Shown here: one piece after another, positions 1-5,709 of the stretch
Layout of the letters: the number at the start of each line of letters is the position of its first letter
Position numbering within the stretch: position 1 is the first letter of the stretch
Source: an uncultured Oscillibacter sp.
GTDB taxonomy: Bacteria > Bacillota > Clostridia > Oscillospirales > Oscillospiraceae
Direction of reading: 5' to 3'
DNA: 5,709 nt
Assembly (NCBI GenBank): GCA_900551885.1
Contig: URXS01000122.1
Span: 1 to 5,709 of the forward strand
Notes under the pieces: model-generated
The model's input: only the letters and a program-made list of their open reading frames with translations
The model's database searches: none
What the model was told of the DNA's origin: nothing
Translations under genes and position numbers: made by a program

Positions 1-262
1 AGAGCGCACTGCCTCTCTGACCCCACTTGCGGCCGCCAGCCACATCCAGGGGATACTGCTCGCCGATATCGGCGCCAGCCACGAAGGAACGGCCCTCGCC
101 GGTGATGATGAAGGCGCCCAGCTCGGCATCCTTCTCCACCTCGGCAATGACCTGCTCCAGCTCGGAAATAACCGTGGAGTTCAAAGCGTTCAGGGCTTCG
201 GGACGATTGATGGTAGCAATACCGATATTGCCGTTCTTCTCGTAACGAATGGTCTGATACAT
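1..262 (-). CDS. crt: Enoyl-CoA hydratase / crotonase, N-terminal part (cut by window edge)
   Basis: The 87 visible residues start MYQTIRYEKNGNIGIATINR and follow the crotonase (enoyl-CoA hydratase/isomerase) fold: a first beta hairpin, then the NRPEALNALN segment near residues 19-28, then ITGEGRSFVAGADI at 53-66, whose AGAD turn supplies part of the CoA-thioester oxyanion hole. A full protein is usually about 260 residues, so two thirds lie outside the window. Members hydrate crotonyl-CoA and related enoyl-CoAs in the cytoplasm. In butyrate-forming clostridia, Crt converts 3-hydroxybutyryl-CoA to crotonyl-CoA. The catalytic glutamates are not visible, so exact substrate specificity is open and the symbol is provisional. 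The ATG at 262-260 is fixed by a strong AGGAGGAGA site (277-269) six bases upstream. It is divergent from the sigma-54 activator gene and preceded by a sigma-54 promoter and an overlapping sigma-A promoter. It may be the first gene of a butyrate operon, but the downstream genes cannot be seen. Confidence 0.88.
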   Translation of the reverse strand, partial: MYQTIRYEKNGNIGIATINRPEALNALNSTVISELEQVIAEVEKDAELGAFIITGEGRSFVAGADIGEQYPLDVAGGRKWGQRGSAL

Positions 263-288
263 TGCAGATCTCCTCCTCATGATTTCAT

Positions 289-301
289 CGGGCAAGGCCC
301 G
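289..301 (-). other. Small GC hairpin in the crt 5' leader
   Basis: CGGGC and GCCCG form a perfect 5-bp stem with a 3-base loop. It lies between the predicted crt transcript start (about 312) and the ribosome site (277-269). On the crt mRNA it would be a short leader stem that does not cover the ribosome site. Read on the plus strand it is followed by GTTTTT, so it could act as a weak terminator for antisense transcripts running away from the crt gene. The stem is short and its role is uncertain. Confidence 0.35.
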
Positions 302-317
302 GTTTTTGCTGATTAAA

Positions 318-347
318 ATTATAGCAAATTCAGTGCCAGTTTTTCAA
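318..347 (-). promoter_or_regulatory. Sigma-A type promoter of crt overlapping the sigma-54 promoter
   Basis: On the minus strand, TTGAAA (347-342, five of six to TTGACA), an 18-base spacer, and a perfect TATAAT (323-318). The entire sigma-54 core except its last T sits inside this spacer. The predicted start, about 311, is within a few bases of the sigma-54 start. The two holoenzymes could not occupy the site together. The sequence match is good, but AT-rich DNA can give a TATAAT by chance, so actual use is uncertain. Confidence 0.6.
323..338 (-). promoter_or_regulatory. Sigma-54 (-24/-12) promoter of crt
   Basis: Read on the minus strand, TGGCAC (338-333), a 5-base spacer, then TTGCT (327-323). 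This matches the sigma-54 consensus TGGCAC-N5-TTGCW, with the invariant GG at -24 and GC at -12, and a preceding C that also fits. The predicted start is near 312, leaving a leader of about 50 bases to the crt ATG. The nearby activator gene, the rpoN gene and the palindromic upstream sites supply every component such a promoter needs. The exact start site is inferred from standard spacing. Confidence 0.87.
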
Positions 348-358
348 GGGCAATTTGG

Positions 359-374
359 CCGGCAATCATGCCGG
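359..374. repeat. Palindrome CCGGCA-N4-TGCCGG upstream of the crt promoter
   Basis: A perfect inverted repeat with 6-bp arms and a 4-bp centre, centred about 55 bp upstream of the predicted crt start, just outside the promoter. It has the same 6-4-6 geometry as the TATTCA/TGAATA sites but a different sequence. It could be an operator for a second regulator, or a small hairpin. It appears only once in the window, so no function is assigned. Confidence 0.4.
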
Positions 375-396
375 TTTCTGTGCATCTTGGCAAAAT

Positions 397-427
397 CTTC
401 GTCTCCTCCCTTGTGGATTTGACGAAG
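397..427. repeat. Inverted repeat CTTCGTC-N17-GACGAAG
   Basis: Perfect 7-bp arms (397-403 and 421-427) separated by 17 bases, lying between the crt promoter and the first TATTCA/TGAATA palindrome. The spacing places equivalent arm positions about 24 bp apart, so it could bind a dimer or may be chance. No T-tract follows on either strand, so it is not a terminator. Confidence 0.25.
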
Positions 428-451
428 CAGTTGTTACCCGCTGAACAGAGT

Positions 452-467
452 TATTCAAAACTGAATA
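452..467. promoter_or_regulatory. Putative activator-binding site 1 (TATTCA-N4-TGAATA)
   Basis: A perfect 6-4-6 palindrome centred at 459.5, about 147 bp upstream of the predicted crt start. That is within the usual range for enhancer sites of sigma-54 activators. The same 12 arm bases recur exactly at 583-598 and with one change at 604-619. A related half-site, TGAACA (442-447), precedes it, so half-sites begin at 442, 452 and 462, one helical turn apart. Assignment to the adjacent activator is inferred from position and recurrence. Confidence 0.65.
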
Positions 468-582
468 CTTCCTTCCGCCGGAACATGCCCACAGGTCAGG
501 GAGCTCTTTTGTGCGGGACGAATAGTTTTTCCTTCCGTTTTCTGTGAAAATCGACAAGCAAAAACTGTGTCTCACCTCTTTC

Positions 583-598
583 TATTCATTTTTGAATA
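583..598. promoter_or_regulatory. Putative activator-binding site 2 (TATTCA-N4-TGAATA)
   Basis: Arms identical to site 1, with a TTTT centre. It lies in the spacer region of the activator gene's own promoter, just upstream of the extended -10. Its start is 21 bp from the start of site 3, two helical turns, so both sites face the same side of the DNA as expected for cooperative binding of activator dimers. It is about 278 bp upstream of the predicted crt start. Confidence 0.65.
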
Positions 599-607
599 TG
601 TTATACT
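599..607 (+). promoter_or_regulatory. Extended -10 promoter of the activator-rpoN operon
   Basis: TGT followed by TATACT (602-607) forms an extended -10 (TGN-TATACT). No convincing -35 is seen at 16-18 bp upstream. The predicted start is about 614, which gives a leader of about 30 bases to the TTG at 643. It also excludes the upstream in-frame candidates GTG 544 and ATG 598 from the transcript. Sites 2 and 3 flank and overlap it, suggesting autoregulation. No sigma-54 motif is seen on this strand. Confidence 0.55.
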
Positions 608-619
608 CAGAAATGAATA
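604..619. promoter_or_regulatory. Putative activator-binding site 3 (TACTCA-N4-TGAATA)
   Basis: This differs from sites 1 and 2 at one arm position. It covers the end of the -10 element and the predicted start of the activator transcript, a position where bound protein would normally repress. Paired with site 2 at a 21-bp interval, it could serve both as part of a remote enhancer for crt and as an operator for the activator gene. Confidence 0.6.
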
Positions 620-642
620 AATCCTCTTTTAAAGGGGTTCTT

Positions 643-2108
<1,466 letters not shown>

Positions 2109-2112
<4 letters not shown>

Positions 2113-3455
2113 GTCTTGTCACGCTGAAAGCGGAACTGCGGCAGGAACTGAAGTTGACACCTCAGTTGCTGCAATCCATGGAGATCTTGCAGATGAACTC
2201 CCAGGAGCTGTTGGAGTATCTGGGTAAGATCAGCGAGGAGAACCCCCTGGTGGAACAGGAGGACGCGTCCTCTCTGCGCAGCGCCTATGAGGAACTGCGG
2301 CAGAAAGCCAGTTGGATCGACGGCGGCGTTCACGGGGGCACTTTCGTCCATGAGGACACCGCTGTGCCGGAGCGGGGCACTCTGGACCGGGAGACGGAGA
2401 GTCTCGCCGCCTTTTTGCGGGACCAGTTGGATCGTCTGCGGCTGCCAAAGCCCCTGCTGGCCCTGACCCGGTACCTGGCGGAGCTGGTGGATGAGGATGG
2501 TTACCTGGCCCAGGAGGATCTGGACGGTCTGGAGAACATGAAGATCCCCCGGTCCCTGCTGGACCAGGCCCTGGAGACCATTCAGAGCCTGGACCCCGCC
2601 GGCGTGGGCGCCCGGAACCTGTCAGAGTGCCTGCTGTTGCAGTTGTCCCGGCAGAAGTCCCCCTCTCCGGCGGTCATGGATATCGTGTCCCGGTTTCTGC
2701 CGGAACTGAGCCGGAAACACTACGGTCCCATTGCCCGGGAACTGGGACTGACCACAGCGGAGATCCAGGAGGCCGAGAAAGCCATCGCCGCCCTGGAACC
2801 CCATCCTGGACGGGCCTTTCAGCCAGCGGAGCCCACAGTCTACGTCCGGCCCGACGTATTCATCGTGGAGCTGGACGGCCAGCTCCAGGTGGTGCTGAAC
2901 GAATACTACCTGCCCCGGGTCACCATCAGCGACTACTACACCCGGCTTCTGAAGGAGTCGGATGAAAAGGAGACCCGGACCTACTTACAGCAGAAAATGC
3001 AGCAGGCCAAGTGGCTGCTGAACAGCCTGGAGCGGCGGGGCGGCACCCTGCGCCGCTGCGCCGAGGCCATTCTGGAAGCCCAGCGTCCCTTCTTTTCCGG
3101 TGAGACCGGGGAACTGTCCCCCATGAGCCTGCTGACCCTGGCGGACCGCCTGGAGGTCCACCCCTCCACGGTGTCCCGGGCCGTCCGGGGCAAGTATCTC
3201 CAGTGCCGCCAGGGCACCTATCCCCTGCGGTACTTTTTCAGCCACGCCGTGGGAGAGGCGGGGCCCTCCCAACAGGCGGTCAAACGGCGGCTTCTGGAGC
3301 TGGTTCGGCAGGAAGACCCAGCCCATCCTCTCAGCGACCAGACCCTGGTGGAATTGCTGGCTGGGGAGGGCATTCACCTGGCCCGCCGCACCGTGGCCAA
3401 ATACCGCACCGAACTGGGCCTGCCCTCCTCCACCAGCCGCAGGCACCGGCGCTGA
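2109..3455 (+). CDS. rpoN: RNA polymerase sigma-54 factor
   Basis: Sigma-54 (RpoN/SigL), 448 residues, near the usual 430-480. It directs polymerase to -24/-12 promoters and needs an AAA+ activator to melt them. Region I (about 1-50) has the typical glutamine- and leucine-rich start KLTPQLLQSMEILQMNSQEL, which contacts the activator. The acidic region II is short. The core-binding domain spans about 95-290. The helix-turn-helix lies near 345-363 (DRLEVHPSTVSRAVRGKY), followed by the conserved YPLRYFFS (371-378). The RpoN box ARRTVAKYR (425-433), which reads the -24 element, is intact. The ATG overlaps the activator stop as ATGA and is served by AGAGGAGG (2095-2102) six bases upstream, so the two genes should be translationally coupled. 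Pairing rpoN in one operon with its activator suggests a dedicated local partnership, although sigma-54 may serve other promoters. An insertion-sequence remnant begins three bases after the stop codon; the C-terminus looks complete. Confidence 0.97.
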
Positions 3456-3458
3456 GTC

Positions 3459-3485
3459 TGAACTGCACCCCATTTGTTAGACAGT
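3459..3485 (+). repeat. Left terminal inverted repeat of the IS remnant
   Basis: An ungapped comparison with the reverse complement of 4315-4341 gives 19 identities over 27 positions, including the TGAA tip, a CCCCA block and GTTAGACA. It begins three bases after the rpoN stop codon. Confidence 0.8.
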
Positions 3486-3516
3486 ATGATATACTGACTA
3501 CTAACAAGTGGGGTGC
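3465..3516 (+). other. Long nested hairpin at the left end of the IS
   Basis: The left arm 3465-3480 (GCACCCCATTTGTTAG) pairs with 3501-3516 (CTAACAAGTGGGGTGC) at 15 of 16 positions, the exception being a T-G wobble. Inside it, CAGTAT (3482-3487) pairs with ATACTG (3491-3496) around a 3-base loop. The right arm contains the only ribosome-site-like GGGG upstream of the transposase ATG at 3523. RNA read through from rpoN would therefore hide that site, a known way insertion sequences avoid activation by outside transcription. It could also halt rpoN transcripts, though only CTTTACT follows rather than a real T-tract. Confidence 0.65.
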
Positions 3517-3522
3517 TTTACT

Positions 3523-4295
3523 ATGCCAAGGGGAAAATCAAACAAAAGATATACACCGGAGCTCAAAGGGGTAAGCGGTAGAGGCTGTTATACAAGACGG
3601 ATTCAGCTATCAAGAAGCTGCAAAAATGTATGAAATCAGAGGTCATAGCCGGATTCAGGATTGGGAACGGATCTGCCTGAAGGAAGGAGTGGAGGGGCTG
3701 GCAATTGAACGGAGAGGATGCGGCAGTAAAGGCAGACCGAGGCAACTTTCTAAGGAATGCTTACCGGGATACAACGGCTGCGTGTGGAGAATGCCTATCT
3801 AAAAAACTTGCAAGCCCTGGTTTTGGAAGAAGAGCGGCACCAGCGAAAAAACGCAGGTGGTTCAAAAACTGAGTCAGGAATTCTCACTATCCCTTCTGCT
3901 TGCAATCGCTCAACTTCCTCGTGCAACCTTCTACTGCCATTTGAAGCAGATGGGGACCCCAGACGAATACAAAACTGCCAAAGCAAAGATCACGGTTATC
4001 TACCACGAAAACAGAGGTCGATACGGCTGTCGCCGCATCACGGCAAAATTGCACAGCCGTTGTTTCTCCTCAAATCACGAGACAGTCCAGCGAATTATGA
4101 AGGAGCTTGGTTTGCCGTATCAGGATGATGAAATATCACTCTTACAACAGCAGCTATCTGGTGAGTTATACAATGGAACACTTCAAGCAGGAACGGGTGG
4201 ACTATCTGGATTATTACAACAGCCGCCGAATCAAGGCAAAGTTGAAGGGCTTGCCGCCTGCTCTTCACAGACAACAAGCCCTTTCAGACGCTTAA
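3523..4295 (+). pseudogene. IS3-family transposase (OrfA + OrfB) remnant, frameshifted and core-deleted
   Basis: The OrfA start MPRGKSNKRYTPELKG (3523 onward) loses frame near 3571. It continues as AVEAVIQDGFSYQEAAKMYE, an OrfA helix-turn-helix, in the frame of 3575. It shifts again near 3750-3780 to RLRVENAYLKNLQALVLEEE, the leucine-rich OrfA tail. OrfB follows as KTQVVQKLSQEFSLSLLLAI from about 3848, and GRYGCRRITAKL marks its HTH_21-like segment near 4015-4050. After MKELGL (about 4097-4114) the frame changes once more to VCRIRMMKYHSYN, then jumps directly to the C-terminal MEHFKQERVDYLDYYNSRRI and KLKGLPPALHRQQAL, ending at TAA 4293-4295. The catalytic DDE domain, about 130 residues in relatives, is absent between these parts. 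The product would be inactive. Confidence 0.87.
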
Positions 4296-4314
4296 GCAAA
4301 ATGAACGTCGATAT

Positions 4315-4341
4315 ATTGTCTAACTTTTGGGGGTCGCTTCA
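4315..4341 (-). repeat. Right terminal inverted repeat of the IS remnant
   Basis: The inward reading begins TGAAGCGACCCCC and continues AAAAGTTAGACAAT, matching the left repeat at 19 of 27 positions. It lies 20 bases beyond the transposase remnant's stop codon, as usual for this family. Confidence 0.8.
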
Positions 4342-4384
4342 AATGGGACGGCCCGGTTGGTATAGGGATATCTGCACCGGTATG

Positions 4385-4424
4385 GAAAACACCCGGAAGA
4401 TTCGCAATATGCAAAATCTCCGGG
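4385..4424 (-). terminator. Intrinsic terminator of the aminotransferase gene
   Basis: On the minus strand, CCCGGAGATT (4424-4415) pairs with AATCTTCCGGG (4402-4392), with one bulged base, and the stem is followed by TGTTTTC (4391-4385). It begins 11 bases after the aminotransferase stop codon. The stem is strong and the T-run short, so termination may be partial. The remaining bases between it and the IS end (4342-4384) hold nothing recognisable. Confidence 0.65.
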
Positions 4425-4435
4425 CAAATGCCTTG

Positions 4436-5620
4436 TCACTTCGTCTCCTGGATGAGCTCCCGGAAAATAGGCAGACTCCGCAAAATCATGTCATGGCTGA
4501 CGCAGGTGCTGGCCCGGAAGTAATCCGGGCAGCCGAAGTCGCCGCCGGGGACGATCAGCAGGTTCTTCTCCTTGGCCTTGTCTGAGAAGGCCTGGGCGTC
4601 GCCGCCGGGGGCCTGGACGAACAGGTAGAAGGCCCCCTGAGGCCGGACACACCGGTAGCCGTACTCCGTCAGGGCGTCATACAGCGTCCGCCGGTTCTCG
4701 TCGTAGGCCGCCAGGTCCGGCCGCACCGCGGCGCACAGTCCCACCACCATCTGCTGCATGGAAGGTGCGCACACATGGCCCAGAGCCCGGGCAGCGCCCG
4801 CCACCGCGGCGTAGAGGTCCGCGCTGTCCGCCGCCTGGTCCGGCACGCACACGTAGCCGATGCGCTCGCCCGGCAGGGACAACGACTTGGACCAGGAGTA
4901 GCAGACGATGGTGTTGGGATACAGGTTGGGAATGAAGGGCACCTCCGCCCCGTCGTATACCAGCTCCCGGTAGGGCTCGTCGGCAATGATGTAGATGGGA
5001 TGGCCAAACTCCCCACCCTTCCGCTTCAGCACCTCGCCCAGGGCCAGCAGGTTCTCCCGGGAGTAAATCGCACCGGAGGGGTTGTTGGGGGAGTTGACGA
5101 TGATGGCCTGGGTGTGGGCGGTCAAGCGCTTCTCCACCTCCGCCACGGGGATCTGGAAAGTGTCTGTATCAGCGGGCACCACCACGAACTTCGCCCCATT
5201 GTTCTCCACGAAGGGCCGGTACTCCGGGAAAAAGGGGGCGATGGCCATGATCTCCGCCCCTTCTACCGCCAGCGCCCGAATCACGGAAATCAGCGCCGGG
5301 GCGGCGCCGCAGGTGAGGAACAGGTTCTCCGGCCGGATGCCGGCCTGGAACCGCGCGTTCAGGTCCGCCGCCACGGCTGTGCGGGCCTCGCCATTGCCGG
5401 AGGCCGGCGTGTAGCCGTGGACGCTGAGGCTGTCCTTCCGGGCGATAAGGGACTCGAAGGCCTGCCGCACCTCTTCCGGCGCCGGGATGGAGGGATTGCC
5501 CAGGGAGAAATCGTAGACGTTCTCCTTCCCTACCACCGCCGCCTGCCGCAGGCCATATTCAAACAGCTCCCGGATACAGGAGCGGCTGGCTCCCAGTTGA
5601 TACATGTCTTGTGCAATCAT
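4436..5620 (-). CDS. PLP-dependent aminotransferase, class I/II
   Basis: A cytoplasmic fold-type I aminotransferase of 394 residues, the normal length. Visible landmarks are YDFSLGNPSIPAP (36-48), HGYTPASGNGEAR (68-80), the cofactor-contacting NSPNNPSGAIYS (176-187), ADEPYRELVYDG (213-224) with the PLP-pyridine aspartate D214, and SWSKSLSLPGERIGYV (242-257) with the Schiff-base lysine K245 and phosphate-binding R253. YFRAS (367-371) contains the likely substrate-carboxylate arginine R369. The family moves amino groups between an amino acid and a 2-oxoacid; the particular substrate (aspartate, alanine or aromatic) cannot be read here, so no symbol is given. The start ATG at 5620-5618 has AAAGGAG (5637-5631) ten bases upstream; a second in-frame ATG at 5605 has no better site. 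It follows the preceding gene by 36 bases, probably in one transcript, and converges on rpoN across the IS remnant. Confidence 0.92.
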   Translation of the reverse strand: MIAQDMYQLGASRSCIRELFEYGLRQAAVVGKENVYDFSLGNPSIPAPEEVRQAFESLIARKDSLSVHGYTPASGNGEARTAVAADLNARFQAGIRPENLFLTCGAAPALISVIRALAVEGAEIMAIAPFFPEYRPFVENNGAKFVVVPADTDTFQIPVAEVEKRLTAHTQAIIVNSPNNPSGAIYSRENLLALGEVLKRKGGEFGHPIYIIADEPYRELVYDGAEVPFIPNLYPNTIVCYSWSKSLSLPGERIGYVCVPDQAADSADLYAAVAGAARALGHVCAPSMQQMVVGLCAAVRPDLAAYDENRRTLYDALTEYGYRCVRPQGAFYLFVQAPGGDAQAFSDKAKEKNLLIVPGGDFGCPDYFRASTCVSHDMILRSLPIFRELIQETK

Positions 5621-5656
5621 AGATATGGTTCTCCTTTCCAGAATTTTATGTCTCTA

Positions 5657-5709
5657 TCAGCGGCGGTTGGACCGGCGCCAGATCTTCTGGGCCTCCGCCG
5701 CGGCGATCA
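5657..5709 (-). CDS. C-terminal end of an unidentified protein (cut by window edge)
   Basis: The last 16 residues, IAAAEAQKIWRRSNRR, end at a TGA (5659-5657). This frame is preferred over the other open one, which stops at 5646, because all its sense codons end in G or C, like the confident genes nearby. The tail is basic and has no motif that identifies a family. It ends 36 bases before the aminotransferase start, in the same direction and with no terminator between, so the two are likely co-transcribed. Confidence 0.5.
   Translation of the reverse strand, partial: IAAAEAQKIWRRSNRR

Larger units (their letters stand above)
3459..4341 (+). mobile_element. Decayed IS3-family (IS150-like) insertion sequence remnant
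   Basis: An 883-bp element bounded by imperfect terminal inverted repeats (TGAACTGCACCCCATTTGTT at the left, TGAAGCGACCCCCAAAAGTT read inward from the right). Inside are recognisable OrfA and OrfB fragments of an IS3-family transposase in several frames, with the DDE core missing. Intact IS150-type elements are usually about 1.4-1.5 kb. It is visibly less GC-rich than the flanking genes, consistent with foreign origin. No target duplication is seen: the bases before it end GTC and those after begin AAT. It cannot transpose by itself. It fills the space between the convergent rpoN and aminotransferase genes. Confidence 0.88.

Noticed and set aside
511..567. Distant complementary arms AGTTTTT and AAAAACT in the AT-rich intergenic DNA
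   Set aside because: The arms are only A/T-rich homopolymer runs about 40 bases apart. Such pairs are expected by chance.
544..642. Upstream extension of the activator to GTG 544, ATG 598 or ATG 613
   Set aside because: No ribosome site precedes these codons, the added residues have no conserved look, and the region carries the promoter and palindromes 2 and 3. TTG 643 has AAAGGGG at a good distance.
3857..4585. A 242-codon plus-strand open frame spanning the IS end and running into the aminotransferase
   Set aside because: Only its first part (to about 4114) is real transposase sequence. After the frame change it is noise, and the last third is antisense to the aminotransferase.

Overview
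The window looks like a chromosomal segment from a GC-rich, anaerobic Firmicute, most likely a butyrate-forming Clostridia of the Oscillospiraceae type. This is an inference. It rests on strong AGGAGG-type ribosome sites, high-GC third codon positions, a clostridial-style crotonase, and a sigma-54 pair typical of fermentative clostridia. No rRNA or other taxonomic marker is present.

Layout. The left edge (1-262, minus) holds the N-terminal part of a crotonase/enoyl-CoA hydratase (crt-like). A 380-bp regulatory region (263-642) separates it from a divergent two-gene operon. That operon encodes a PAS-AAA+-HTH sigma-54 activator (643-2112, TTG start preferred) and sigma-54 itself (rpoN, 2109-3455), with a 4-bp ATGA overlap. 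Three bases after the rpoN stop lies an 883-bp decayed IS3-family (IS150-like) element (3459-4341) that has lost its DDE catalytic core. Beyond it, in convergent orientation, are a PLP-dependent class I/II aminotransferase (5620-4436, minus) with its own terminator, and the last 16 codons of an unidentified upstream gene (5709-5657, minus).

How it works together. The intergenic region is the main point of interest. On the crt strand there is a near-consensus sigma-54 promoter (TGGCAC-N5-TTGCT, 338-323). It is nested inside the spacer of a good sigma-A promoter (TTGAAA-18 bp-TATAAT, 347-318), and both predict nearly the same start site. Upstream lie three copies of a 16-bp palindrome, TATTCA-N4-TGAATA. 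One is about 147 bp upstream of the predicted crt start. The other two are 21 bp apart and overlap the activator gene's own extended -10 promoter. The simplest reading is a self-contained switch: the activator and its sigma factor are made together, the activator binds the palindromes, drives the divergent crt (probably butyrate-pathway) operon through sigma-54, and limits its own synthesis. The component families are well established. The wiring, the signal sensed by the PAS domain and the extent of the crt operon are inference.
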